From Rhodospirillales bacterium BBD 1991-14 (GTDB taxonomy: Bacteria; Pseudomonadota; Alphaproteobacteria; Kiloniellales; Kiloniellaceae), in NCBI GenBank assembly GCA_001657395.1, contig LYSY01000005.1:124001-188000 (forward strand): a stretch of DNA of 64,000 nucleotides, given 5' to 3'. Position numbers and translations under genes: made by a program. This document shows positions 25,980-34,323 of the stretch, piece by piece; position 1 is the stretch's first letter, and the number at the start of each line of letters is the position of its first letter. Under the pieces are notes generated by a model, which was given only the letters and a program-made list of their open reading frames with translations, did no database searches and was not told the origin of the DNA.

Positions 25980-27065
25980 ATAACAAGCCGGGATCCCCAC
26001 CACAACACGCTGAGCTACAAGGATGCCGGGGTCGATATCGATGCCGGCAACGCCCTGGTCGAAGCCATCAAACCCCTGGCGCGCTCGACAGCGCGCAGCG
26101 GGACGGATGCCGGCCTGGGCGGTTTCGGCGGCTTCTTCGACCTCAAGGCCGCGGGTTTCAAGGACCCGCTGCTGGTCGCCGCCAACGATGGCGTGGGCAC
26201 CAAGCTGAAGGTCGCCATCGAGGTCGGGCGCCATGACAGTGTCGGCATCGATCTGGTGGCGATGTGCGTCAACGATCTGGTGGTCCAGGGGGCCGAACCC
26301 CTGTTCTTTCTCGACTACTACGCCACCGGCCGGCTGGAGGTCGCAGCCGGCGAGGCCATCGTCGCCGGCATCGCCGAGGGCTGCCGCCAGGCGGGCTGCG
26401 CGCTGATCGGCGGCGAGACGGCCGAAATGCCGGGGCTCTACGCGGGCGCGGACTACGATCTCGCCGGCTTTGCCGTCGGGGCGGTGGAACGGGATGCGGT
26501 TGTCACCGGGGCTGATGTCGTGCCCGGGGATCTGCTGCTCGGCATCGCCTCCTCCGGCCTCCACTCCAACGGCTATTCCCTGGTGCGCAAGGTGGTCGAC
26601 ACCCTGGGCCTGGACTACGACGCCCCTGCCCCCTTCGACCCGGAACGCACGCTGGGCGCGGCGCTGCTGGAGCCGACGCGCATCTACGTGCGACCCTGCC
26701 TTCAGGCCCTGGCGACAGGCGGGGTCAAGGCACTGGCGCACATCACCGGCGGCGGCTTTCCCGAGAACCTGCCACGCGTACTGCCGGACGGCCTCGCAGC
26801 CCATCTGCCGGGAATCGATTGGCCGGTTCCCGCCGTGTTCCGCTGGCTTTCGGCAGCAGGCGGCATCCCGGCCGCCGAGATGCTGCGCACCTTCAACTGC
26901 GGGATCGGCATGGTGCTGGTCGTCTCGCCGGACAGTCTTGAGCAGATCACCGGCATTCTTGAGCAGGCCGGCGAGCAGGCCTTCGCCATCGGCCGTATCG
27001 AGGACCGCGAGGCTGGCGGGCCGGCCGTGCGCATTGAGAACCTGGAGCGCAGCTGGCCGTCATGA
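25980..27065 (+). CDS. purM: Phosphoribosylformylglycinamidine cyclo-ligase, apparent ATA start
   Basis: The protein shows [40 protein letters not shown] and [11 protein letters not shown], the PurM signatures; it closes the imidazole ring of AIR in purine synthesis. There is an in-frame TGA at 25965 and no ATG, GTG or TTG before 26193, which lies about 70 residues into the conserved fold. The best start is ATA at 25980 (reads [17 protein letters not shown]), with GGAGG five bases before it; E. coli PurM also has a few residues before its [11 protein letters not shown] block. CTG at 26010 is the alternative, giving 351 residues rather than 361. purN overlaps the stop as ATGA. Confidence 0.9.
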   Translation: MTSRDPHHNTLSYKDAGVDIDAGNALVEAIKPLARSTARSGTDAGLGGFGGFFDLKAAGFKDPLLVAANDGVGTKLKVAIEVGRHDSVGIDLVAMCVNDLVVQGAEPLFFLDYYATGRLEVAAGEAIVAGIAEGCRQAGCALIGGETAEMPGLYAGADYDLAGFAVGAVERDAVVTGADVVPGDLLLGIASSGLHSNGYSLVRKVVDTLGLDYDAPAPFDPERTLGAALLEPTRIYVRPCLQALATGGVKALAHITGGGFPENLPRVLPDGLAAHLPGIDWPVPAVFRWLSAAGGIPAAEMLRTFNCGIGMVLVVSPDSLEQITGILEQAGEQAFAIGRIEDREAGGPAVRIENLERSWPS

Positions 27066-27709
27066 AGGTCGCAGTCCTGATTTCCGGGCGCGGCAGCAAC
27101 CTGCGGTCCCTTCTGGAGGCCGCGGCGGAACCCGGCTATCCGGCCGAGATCGTCTGCGTAATCGCCAACCGCCCGGATGCCGGCGGCCTGGACCACGCCG
27201 CCGCCTTCGGGATCGCCAGCCAGGTTGTCGACCACAAGTCCTATGCCGACCGCGCCGCCTTTGAAGCTGCCCTGACAGAGGCGCTGGACGGCGCCGGGAT
27301 CGACCTGATCTGCCTTGCCGGCTTCATGCGGGTGCTCTCCGGGGCCTTCGTTCGGCGCTGGAAAAACCGGATCGTCAACATCCATCCCTCGCTGCTGCCA
27401 CTGTTTCCGGGTCTCGACACCCATGCCCGGGCCCTCGCCGCCGGGGTGAAGCTGCACGGCTGCAGCGTCCACTTCGTGAATGAGACCGTCGACGGCGGGG
27501 CCATTATCGGCCAGGCCGCGGTCGCGGTGCAGACCGGCGACGACGCCGAAAGCCTCGCAGCCCGCGTGCTGGAGGCCGAGCATCGCCTTTACCCGCTTTG
27601 CCTGCGCCTGCTGGCGGAGGACCGGGTTCGCCTGGATGACGGGCAGGCCCGGATAGAAGGGACGCCCGAAGCCGGCTCCGCGCTGTTCAGCCCCGACCTC
27701 TCGGCCTGA
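27062..27709 (+). CDS. purN: Phosphoribosylglycinamide formyltransferase
   Basis: A 215-residue GART. The N-terminal phosphate loop is [16 protein letters not shown]. The catalytic block is [14 protein letters not shown] with Asn and His of the triad, and [14 protein letters not shown] supplies the Asp. It moves a formyl group from 10-formyl-THF to GAR, two steps before PurM. It is coupled to purM by a 4-nt ATGA overlap. The last 15 residues are not conserved. Confidence 0.97.
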   Translation: MKVAVLISGRGSNLRSLLEAAAEPGYPAEIVCVIANRPDAGGLDHAAAFGIASQVVDHKSYADRAAFEAALTEALDGAGIDLICLAGFMRVLSGAFVRRWKNRIVNIHPSLLPLFPGLDTHARALAAGVKLHGCSVHFVNETVDGGAIIGQAAVAVQTGDDAESLAARVLEAEHRLYPLCLRLLAEDRVRLDDGQARIEGTPEAGSALFSPDLSA

Positions 27710-27735
27710 AGCCGCCCGCGCCCGGCCGGCAGGAC

Positions 27736-27765
27736 TTGCCCGCGCAAGCTGTCTCGCGCTAGAAC
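27736..27765 (+). promoter_or_regulatory. Possible promoter of the cox subunit IV gene
   Basis: TTGCCC (27736-27741) and TAGAAC (27760-27765) are 18 nt apart, shortly after the purN stop. It would give a leader of about 55 nt containing the long inverted repeat at 27786-27819. Confidence 0.4.
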
Positions 27766-27785
27766 CTCAAGCGACGATTCGCAAG

Positions 27786-27819
27786 GAGTTCCCGGTCACA
27801 AGGGGGGTTCCGGGAACTC
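27786..27819 (+). promoter_or_regulatory. Perfect 10-bp inverted repeat ahead of the cox subunit IV gene
   Basis: gagttcccgg and ccgggaactc are separated by 14 nt, ending 10 nt before the ATG. The spacer contains GGGGGG. It is either an operator or an RNA hairpin that could mask the ribosome-binding site. Confidence 0.55.
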
Positions 27820-27829
27820 AGGAACGGCA

Positions 27830-27994
27830 ATGGCAGAACCTTCTGAGGACAACAGAGAACAGGGAAAAGACATGTCGGACGACCCGTTGCTCCGCGAGCA
27901 CCAGGACAATTGGAAGGGCTTTGTGCGCCTCATCACCTATTCGACAGCGTTTGTCGTGCTGATTCTCGTGGGGATGGCACTCTTCCTGGTCTGA
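27830..27994 (+). CDS. aa3-type cytochrome c oxidase subunit IV (small)
   Basis: A 54-residue ORF: a polar N-terminus (MAEPSEDNREQ), then DPLLREHQDNWKGFVRLITYS and a single membrane helix at about 33-54. The pattern H-x-x-x-[YW]-x-G-F-x-R followed by one TM is that of the bacterial aa3-oxidase subunit IV family (PF07835). It is a one-helix accessory subunit of cytochrome oxidase, whose main genes are not here. AGGAACGG precedes the ATG; M15 (27872) is an alternative start closer to the usual 40-residue length. Confidence 0.82.
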   Translation: MAEPSEDNREQGKDMSDDPLLREHQDNWKGFVRLITYSTAFVVLILVGMALFLV

Positions 27995-28030
27995 GCTGCA
28001 GAAAGACTTTCCGGCCCAAGCCGGACGACA

Positions 28031-28057
28031 ATGGGCGGGCCCGTCGGACCCGCCCAT
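28031..28057. terminator. Hairpin between cox subunit IV and ndk
   Basis: A 9-bp perfect stem (28031-28039 with 28049-28057) and a 9-nt loop lie between convergent genes. It has no T-tract and may act in both directions. Confidence 0.45.
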
Positions 28058-28141
28058 TGCATGTCTGCCGCCCAATTCTGCTGACCGGTCTCCCGCTCGG
28101 CCCGGCCTTGCCGGACCCCCGCGGCGAACCGACTGGGGCGC

Positions 28142-28564
28142 CTAACCGACCAGTTCGTCGTCGCTGAAAAAGAACTTGATCTCGACCGCTGCCGTGTCGG
28201 CTCCGTCTGAGCCGTGCACCGAATTGGCCTCGATGGACTCGGCGAAGTCGGCGCGGATCGTCCCGGGCGCCGCATCGGCCGGGTTGGTGGCGCCCATGAC
28301 CTCGCGGTTCTTGGCGATGGCGTTCTCGCCCTCCAGAACCTGCACGACCACCGGCCCGGAGGTCATGAAGGTGCAGAGATCGCCGAAGAAGGGCCGCTCC
28401 CGGTGCACGGCATAGAAGCCCTCGGCCTGGTCGCGGGTCATATGGATGCGCTTGCTGGCGATGACACGCAGACCAGCCTCCTCCAGGCGATCGACGATCT
28501 TGCCCGTGATGTTGCGCTTGGTCGCATCCGGCTTGATGATTGAAAAGGTCCGCTCGATGGCCAT
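28142..28564 (-). CDS. ndk: Nucleoside diphosphate kinase
   Basis: The 140-residue enzyme begins [18 protein letters not shown], with the phosphohistidine in the NSVHGSDG motif and the Kpn-loop region intact. It balances NTP pools by ping-pong phosphate transfer from ATP. Standard length and complete. A good promoter (28692-28720, minus) lies about 130 nt upstream. It converges with the cox subunit gene and diverges from the ABC-F gene. Confidence 0.97.
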   Translation of the reverse strand: MAIERTFSIIKPDATKRNITGKIVDRLEEAGLRVIASKRIHMTRDQAEGFYAVHRERPFFGDLCTFMTSGPVVVQVLEGENAIAKNREVMGATNPADAAPGTIRADFAESIEANSVHGSDGADTAAVEIKFFFSDDELVG

Positions 28565-28691
28565 GGACTCCGGCTCTCCTTCTGATTGACGCTCGCTTGC
28601 AGGGTGACGCCCGCCGGCCCGGAGCCGAGCCCATCGGCAGGCTCAGGGCAGGCATGCCGGCGGAAGCCGGCCAGCACTGATTTTCGCCGGG

Positions 28692-28720
28692 CTTATAGAC
28701 GCTTTGTAAGGCAGGGGCAA
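28692..28720 (-). promoter_or_regulatory. Probable ndk promoter
   Basis: On the minus strand TTGCCC (28715-28720) and TATAAG (28692-28697) are 17 nt apart. It lies in the 295-nt ndk/ABC-F divergent gap; I see no other feature there apart from GC-rich sequence. Confidence 0.5.
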
Positions 28721-28859
28721 CGGCCCCCGGGCCAGCCGGGCGCGGCGCCGAACCCCGGGCCCGCGGGCCTTTCGGCGCGCGACCCGCCGTGCTATCACCC
28801 TGCGCCGCGAAAGCCGTCAGCCCGCCAGGGGCCCAGACCAGACGCCGGCAGCCGGATTT

Positions 28860-30743
28860 ATGTTGCATATTAACGACTTATCCTATCGCGTTCAGGGCGA
28901 TCCGCTGTTCGACCACGCCACCGTCGCGGTCAACGGCGGAGAGCGTGTGGGCCTGGTCGGGCGCAACGGCAGCGGCAAAACGACCCTGCTGAAGCTGATC
29001 TCCGGCGAGCTTCATCCCGACCAGGGCAGCATCTCCGTGCCCCGGCGGATGCGCATCGGCAAGGTGGCGCAGGATGCGCCCTCCGGTCAGACCAGCCTGA
29101 TCGACACCGTGCTGGCGGCCGACCAGGAGCGCAGCGCCCTGCTCGCCGAGGCGGAGGAGACCAGCGATCCGACCCGGATTGCCGAGCTGCACGAGCGGCT
29201 GGCCGCGATTCAGGCCGACAGCGCGCCCGCCCGTGCGGCCCGCATCCTGGCCGGCCTGGGCTTCGACGAAGCGGCCCAGCAGCGGCCCTGTGCCGAGTTC
29301 TCGGGCGGCTGGCGCATGCGCGTCGCCCTGGCGGCTCTGCTGTTTGCCGCCCCGGACCTGCTCTTGCTGGATGAGCCGACGAACCACCTGGACCTCGAGG
29401 CCGCGCTCTGGCTGGAAGGCTTTCTGAAGAGCTACCCCGGCACCCTCCTGCTGGTCTCCCACGACCGCGGGCTGCTGAACCGGGCGGTCAACCGGATCAT
29501 CCATCTGGAGCAGCGCAAGCTGACTGCCTACAGCGGCAACTACGACCGCTTCGAACGCCTGCGCCGGGAACACCTGGAGCGCCAGGCCGCGCTCCACGCC
29601 AAGCAGCAGGCCGAGCGCCGCCACATCCAGGCCTTCGTCGACCGTTTCCGCTACAAGGCCAGCAAGGCCCGCCAGGCGCAGTCACGGCTGAAGGCCCTTG
29701 ACCGTATGGAGCCGATCGCCTCGGTCATGGAGGAGCGCACCATCACCTTCAACTTCCCGGAGCCCGGGCGCCTCTCCCCGCCGGTCGTGACCCTTGAAAA
29801 CGCCGCGGTCGGCTATGAGCCCACCAAGGCCATCCTCTCACGCCTGGACCTGCGTCTCGACATGGACGACCGGGTGGCGCTGCTCGGCGCCAACGGCAAC
29901 GGCAAGTCCACGCTCTCGCGCCTCCTGGCCGGCCGCCTGAAGCCGATGGAGGGGCGCATGACCCGCTCCGGCAAGCTGAAGATCGGCTACTTCTCGCAGG
30001 ACCAGGCCGAGGAACTGGACCTTCAGGCCACGCCGCTGCAGTTGATGGAGCGGCTGATGCCGCTGGAAACCGAAACCAAGCTGCGCGCGCAGCTCGGCCG
30101 TTTCGGCTTCGGCGTCGACCGGGCGGAGGTGAAGGTCGGCAAGCTTTCCGGCGGCGAGAAGGCGCGCCTGCTCTTTGCGCTGATGAGCCGGGACGCCCCG
30201 CATGTGCTGATCCTTGACGAGCCGACCAACCACCTGGACGTCGACTCGCGCCAGGCCCTGATCCAGGCCCTCGGGGCCTTCGAAGGCGCGGTGATCCTGG
30301 TCAGCCACGACCCGCACCTGATCGAGCTCACCGCCGATCGTCTCTGGCTGGTCGCCGAAGGCACGGTCACGGCTTTCGACGGCGACATGGACGACTATCG
30401 CAAGCTGCTGATGGAACAGCGCCGGCAGGAACGCTCCCGGCAGCGCAGCGAACGGCCAAAGAGTACCGAAGTTCTGTCCAAGAAGGACCGCCGGCGGGCC
30501 TCGGCGGAGGCCCGCGCCGCGGTGGCGGATCTGCGCAGGGCCGCCAAGCAGGCCGAAGCGGAGATCGAGAAGCTCGGGAAAGAAAAGGTCCGACTGGAAG
30601 CCAGGCTTGCCGACCCGGAGGTCTACGAGGGCCCGACCGCGACTCTGCAGGACCTGCAGATCACCTTCGGTCAGGTCAAGCAGAAGCTGGCCGAGGCGGA
30701 GGAGCGCTGGCTCACCCTGCAGACCGCCCTGGAAGACGCCTAG
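28860..30743 (+). CDS. ABC-F family ATP-binding protein (YheS/Uup-like)
   Basis: A 627-residue soluble protein with two ABC domains and no membrane part. The first has Walker A GRNGSGKTTLLK, signature FSGGWRMRVALA and LLLLDEPTNHLD. A charged P-site linker follows at about 235-300. The second has GANGNGKSTLSR, LSGGEKARLLFAL and ILDEPTNHLD. A C-terminal coiled coil lies at about 530-627. ABC-F proteins act on the ribosome, for example relieving stalled nascent chains, rather than in transport. Its stop overlaps the stop of the convergent DUF1127 gene at CTAG. Confidence 0.93.
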   Translation: MLHINDLSYRVQGDPLFDHATVAVNGGERVGLVGRNGSGKTTLLKLISGELHPDQGSISVPRRMRIGKVAQDAPSGQTSLIDTVLAADQERSALLAEAEETSDPTRIAELHERLAAIQADSAPARAARILAGLGFDEAAQQRPCAEFSGGWRMRVALAALLFAAPDLLLLDEPTNHLDLEAALWLEGFLKSYPGTLLLVSHDRGLLNRAVNRIIHLEQRKLTAYSGNYDRFERLRREHLERQAALHAKQQAERRHIQAFVDRFRYKASKARQAQSRLKALDRMEPIASVMEERTITFNFPEPGRLSPPVVTLENAAVGYEPTKAILSRLDLRLDMDDRVALLGANGNGKSTLSRLLAGRLKPMEGRMTRSGKLKIGYFSQDQAEELDLQATPLQLMERLMPLETETKLRAQLGRFGFGVDRAEVKVGKLSGGEKARLLFALMSRDAPHVLILDEPTNHLDVDSRQALIQALGAFEGAVILVSHDPHLIELTADRLWLVAEGTVTAFDGDMDDYRKLLMEQRRQERSRQRSERPKSTEVLSKKDRRRASAEARAAVADLRRAAKQAEAEIEKLGKEKVRLEARLADPEVYEGPTATLQDLQITFGQVKQKLAEAEERWLTLQTALEDA

Positions 30744-31030
30744 CTGCGGTCCCGGAAGCCTTCCAGGGCCAGTGGCCCCGGCCGCCAGAACGGAAGCTGG
30801 GTTTCGCGGCGCACCGCCGCCTCGTCCAGGCCGATGTCGCGGATCAGGTGGGGCGAAGCTTCCAGGAGACGGGCCAGCTCGCGCCGAAAGGCCCGGCGTC
30901 TCAGCATGCCTGCCGCCCGGTCAGCCAGGGAGGCCGGGGTTCCGCAGGGCCCGGCTGCGCCGCCTCGCGCCATGCTTCCTGCAGGAAATGAGATTACCTT
31001 AGCACCGGCAAATGCGCGCAGGTCGTTCAT
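30740..31030 (-). CDS. DUF1127 domain small protein
   Basis: A 96-residue protein with an unstructured N-terminal half. A C-terminal DUF1127 motif lies at about 50-83 (ELARLLEASPHLIRDIGLDEAAVRRE, then LPFW), Arg-rich on its N-side. Such proteins are common in alphaproteobacteria; small ones have been linked to RNA binding and phosphate or growth control. ATG 31030 is preceded by AAGGAGGCGGAG, the strongest ribosome-binding site nearby. It is divergent from the LysR gene, a possible regulator. Its TAG shares CTAG with the ABC-F stop. Confidence 0.8.
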   Translation of the reverse strand: MNDLRAFAGAKVISFPAGSMARGGAAGPCGTPASLADRAAGMLRRRAFRRELARLLEASPHLIRDIGLDEAAVRRETQLPFWRPGPLALEGFRDRS

Positions 31031-31141
31031 CTCCGCCTCCTTCAAGTCTCCATAAATCTCTCACTATCAGTCACATAGACTTGACATCCTCATCTCTCAA
31101 TCGATGATTACTCATTCTTGGCATGAGGAAAAATCATTCCA
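31031..31141. promoter_or_regulatory. Divergent promoter region, DUF1127 gene / LysR gene
   Basis: This 111-nt segment is AT-rich relative to its surroundings. It contains TTGACA at 31082-31087 on the plus strand and TTGAGA-N17-TATGTG on the minus strand. LysR regulators usually bind such intervals, repressing themselves and controlling the divergent gene. Exact operators cannot be assigned. Confidence 0.4.
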
Positions 31142-32056
31142 ATGAGACGCCGTCTGCCACCCCTGAACGCCCTCCGGGCCTTTGAGGCTGCTGCCCGCCT
31201 CGGCAGCTTCACCAGGGCCGCGGATGAGCTATCCGTCACCCAGGGCGCGATCAGCCGCCAGGTGCGCGGCCTGGAGGACTACTTCGCCGCCGACCTGTTC
31301 ACCAGGGGCCACCGCTCGGTCGAACTGACGGCTGCCGGAAACCGCCTGCTCCCCGCTTTGAGCGCAGCCTTCGACCAGATCATGGTGGCCGCCGAGCGGG
31401 TGAAAGAACGCTCCGGCGAGGTGAAGTTCAAGTCGGTGCCGACCATCGCGGTGCGCTGGCTTGTCCCGCAGATCCTGCGCTTTCAGGCCGAGCGGCCGGA
31501 CATCCAGGTTCGGCTGACCACTGCGTGGAGGCACGTCGACTTCGCGCGCGAGGATTTCGATGCCGGGATCATGGTGTTCGAAAACCGTGAGGAGCGGCCC
31601 AACGCGGAGTTGCTGATGGTCGAGCGCATGGCGCCGGTCTGCGCACCCTCCCTGCTGCAAGGCCCTCGCGCCCTGCGCAGGCCCGAGGACCTGGCCCATC
31701 ACCGCCTGCTCCACGCGGTGCCGGACCACCGCGACTGGCGGCTCTGGCTGACACGCAACGCGGTCGACGGCGTCGATCCGCAGAGCGGCGAAGACTTCGA
31801 CTTTCTCGACGCCACCCTGCAGGCCGCTGTTCAGGGCTATGGTGTCGCCATGGGCGATCTGATGCTGATCGAGGAGGATCTCAAGGCCGGCCGCCTGGCG
31901 ATGCCTTTCGACCGGCCGCCGACCGAGATCGGGGCCTACTTCCTGGTCTTTCGCGACAGCCGGAACCTGAGCCCGGAGTTGGAAGCCTTCCGCGACTGGC
32001 TGCGCGCGGCGACAGCAGCCGGCCAGGCTCGGACAGACGGTCTGGCGCCGGGCTAG
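31142..32056 (+). CDS. LysR family transcriptional regulator (GcvA-like)
   Basis: The 304-residue protein has a winged helix-turn-helix at 5-65 (LNALRAFEAAARLGSFTRAA, LSVTQGAISRQVRGLE). The ligand-binding domain contains VPTIAVRWLVPQILRFQ and DFAREDFDAGI, a pattern of the GcvA-like LTTR subgroup. The ligand is unknown. The likely target is the divergent DUF1127 gene and itself. Its TAG stop shares CTAG with the convergent holC stop. Confidence 0.9.
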   Translation: MRRRLPPLNALRAFEAAARLGSFTRAADELSVTQGAISRQVRGLEDYFAADLFTRGHRSVELTAAGNRLLPALSAAFDQIMVAAERVKERSGEVKFKSVPTIAVRWLVPQILRFQAERPDIQVRLTTAWRHVDFAREDFDAGIMVFENREERPNAELLMVERMAPVCAPSLLQGPRALRRPEDLAHHRLLHAVPDHRDWRLWLTRNAVDGVDPQSGEDFDFLDATLQAAVQGYGVAMGDLMLIEEDLKAGRLAMPFDRPPTEIGAYFLVFRDSRNLSPELEAFRDWLRAATAAGQARTDGLAPG

Positions 32057-32502
32057 GCCTTCTGCCCCCAGCGGCCACTTTCGTCCTGCTGCCAGTAGGT
32101 CACGCCATGGCCTTCGTTCTTCAGCGCCGTCCACTGCGCGCGCGCGGCTGAAACCGCATCTGGATCGCTGCCGTCGAACAGAACGGCACAGAGGCTGAAG
32201 CGCGAGAGATCCTCGCTGGTGCTGCCGTCGGTCAGAAACAGCACCTCGGCGCCGTTGGGCACGGCATCCTCGGTCGTCAACCAGATCGGCTGCAGTTCGG
32301 CGCGCCCATCCTTGATGCTGCCATGGGGCAGGAAAGAGCGGTCATTGTAGGTCCAAAGGCCCGCGGCCAGAGCTTCCACCCGCTCCTCCGAACCGGCTTT
32401 GACAACGGCCCGCTGGCCGCGCTCCAAGGTCCGTTCCAGCATCTGCGGCAGCGCCTGATGCAAAGGCGTGCGGGTCAGATGATAGAAGCGGACCTCGGTC
32501 AT
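32053..32502 (-). CDS. holC: DNA polymerase III subunit chi
   Basis: A 149-residue protein (MTEVRFYHLTRTPLHQALPQ, then LWTYNDRSFLPHG, PIWLT and GAEVLFLTDG) typical of HolC. Chi links the clamp loader to SSB during replication. The frame is open far upstream, but ATG 32502 starts the conserved domain. It lies 68 nt behind pepA on the same strand, the usual pepA-holC order. Confidence 0.92.
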   Translation of the reverse strand: MTEVRFYHLTRTPLHQALPQMLERTLERGQRAVVKAGSEERVEALAAGLWTYNDRSFLPHGSIKDGRAELQPIWLTTEDAVPNGAEVLFLTDGSTSEDLSRFSLCAVLFDGSDPDAVSAARAQWTALKNEGHGVTYWQQDESGRWGQKA

Positions 32503-32570
32503 CGCGGTGCCCTCTGGAGCGTAGGCGCGCAAGTGGTGAGGCCGGGGCGGCGCGGCCTGCGCGCCGGATC

Positions 32571-34070
32571 CTATTTCTCGTAGTACTTGGAAACCAGGGT
32601 GTCCAACAGCCGCACGCCGAATCCGGTGCCGCCCTTCGGCACGGTGGGCTTGTCCTTGCTGGTCCATGCCGTGCCGGCGATGTCCAGATGCGCCCAGGGC
32701 GTGCCGTCCTTGATGAAGCGCTGCAGGAACTGGGCGGCCGTAATCGAGCCGCCGGCACGCCCGCCGCTGATGTTCTTCATATCGGCGATATCGCAGTCGA
32801 TCAGCTTGTCGTAGGCCGCGCTCATCGGCAGGCGCCAGACCTCCTCGCCCACCTCTTTGCCGGCCTTCGTCAGCTGCTCTGACAGCTTGTCGTCGTTGCT
32901 GAACAGGCCGGCATTTTCGTGGCCGAGCGAGATGATGATGGCGCCGGTCAGCGTGGCCAGGTCGACAATGAGCTTGGGCTTGAACTTCTCCTGCGTGTAC
33001 CAGAGCGCATCGGCAAGCACCAAGCGGCCCTCGGCGTCTGTGTTCAACACCTCGATGGTGAGACCGGCCATGGAGGTCACCACGTCGCCGGGCCGCTGGG
33101 CGGTTCCGGAGGGCATGTTCTCCACCAGTCCGCAGACGCCGACGGCATTGACCTTGGCCTTGCGGCCCGCCAGCGCCTTCATGAGACCAACCACCGCACC
33201 GGCGCCGCCCATGTCCCACTTCATGTCCTCCATACCGCCGGCCGGCTTCAGGGAAATGCCGCCGGTATCGAAGGTCACCCCCTTGCCGACAAAGGCGAGC
33301 GGTGCCTTGTCCTTGGCATTCGGGGCACCCTGCCACTGCATCACCAGCATCTGCGGTTCATGGGCGGAGCCCTGGGCGACGCCCAGCAAGGAGCCCATGC
33401 CGAGCTTCTGCATCTCCTTCTCGCCGAGCACTTGCACCTTCAGGCCGAGCTTGGTCAGCTTCTTGCCCTCGGCAGCAAAGGACTTGGGATAGAGGATGTT
33501 GGCCGGCTCGCTCGCGAGATCGCGGGTCATGAACACGCCCTCCGCCACCTTTTCCAGGCGCTGGAAGGCCCGCTTGGCCGCGGCCGGGTTGTCGAGGTGG
33601 AAACGGATCTCCTTCAGGCGGGGCTTCTCTTCCGCCTTCTGTTTGGTCTTGTAGCGGTTGAAGCGGTAGCTGCGCAGAACAGCCCCGAAGCCCGCGTTGG
33701 CCGCACGCTCAGCGGCTTGCTTTCCGCCGCGCAGCTTGTCCATCAGGACGGCAGCCTTCTGCTCGCGGACCCGCGTCAGGTGTGCAGCGATGTTGCCGCC
33801 GATATCCTGCAGGTCTTTCTCCGTCAGCTTCGCCGGGGCCCCCATGCCGACCATCAGCACGCGGCTGTTGTTGAGGCCGGCCGGCGCAACCACATCCAGA
33901 AGCTCGCCTCGCTTACCGGAGAAGGCATTTGCGTCTATGGCCCTCTCCAGCGCCCCTTGCGTTGTCTTGTTCAGGCTGGCGGCGGACGGGGTGAGTTTCC
34001 CACCCTCCAGAACCCCGACGATCAGGGCACCGGACGTCGGGACGCTGGGCGTAGCGAAGGAGATATTCAT
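32571..34070 (-). CDS. pepA: Leucyl aminopeptidase
   Basis: A 499-residue M17 enzyme. The catalytic C-terminal domain has VGKGVTFDTGGISLKP and MKWDMGGAGAV (zinc ligands Lys and Asp, catalytic Lys), and NTDAEGRLVLADAL, the family signature with Asp, Glu and Arg. It is a hexameric cytoplasmic aminopeptidase; PepA in some bacteria also binds DNA. ATG 34070, with GAGGACTTTC before it, is preferred; the frame is open 38 codons further without conservation. It is divergent from lptF across a 253-nt gap in which I see no gene. Confidence 0.95.
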   Translation of the reverse strand: MNISFATPSVPTSGALIVGVLEGGKLTPSAASLNKTTQGALERAIDANAFSGKRGELLDVVAPAGLNNSRVLMVGMGAPAKLTEKDLQDIGGNIAAHLTRVREQKAAVLMDKLRGGKQAAERAANAGFGAVLRSYRFNRYKTKQKAEEKPRLKEIRFHLDNPAAAKRAFQRLEKVAEGVFMTRDLASEPANILYPKSFAAEGKKLTKLGLKVQVLGEKEMQKLGMGSLLGVAQGSAHEPQMLVMQWQGAPNAKDKAPLAFVGKGVTFDTGGISLKPAGGMEDMKWDMGGAGAVVGLMKALAGRKAKVNAVGVCGLVENMPSGTAQRPGDVVTSMAGLTIEVLNTDAEGRLVLADALWYTQEKFKPKLIVDLATLTGAIIISLGHENAGLFSNDDKLSEQLTKAGKEVGEEVWRLPMSAAYDKLIDCDIADMKNISGGRAGGSITAAQFLQRFIKDGTPWAHLDIAGTAWTSKDKPTVPKGGTGFGVRLLDTLVSKYYEK

Positions 34071-34323
34071 GAAAGTCCTCACGGAGAGCTTTGTCGGGTG
34101 GCCGCCGTCGGGGCTCCGATAGATTGAAAATCGAACGAGTCTTGATTGGCAAAGTAAACTGTCAGCCGGGGCACGCAAGTTCAAGCCCCGCAGCCCTGAT
34201 GCGCAGCCGCAAGGCGCAGATGCCGAAGCCGAAAGCCCCGGGAATTCGCTGGCGGAAATTCGCTGGACGGACGCCGGGCCGCCGGGCTATCTCTGGGCTT
34301 CCAGACCGCAGCAACTGGATCCG

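Noticed and set aside
25964-26236. ORF starting ATG next to the purM ribosome-binding site
   Set aside because: It is out of frame with PurM and gives no recognisable protein.
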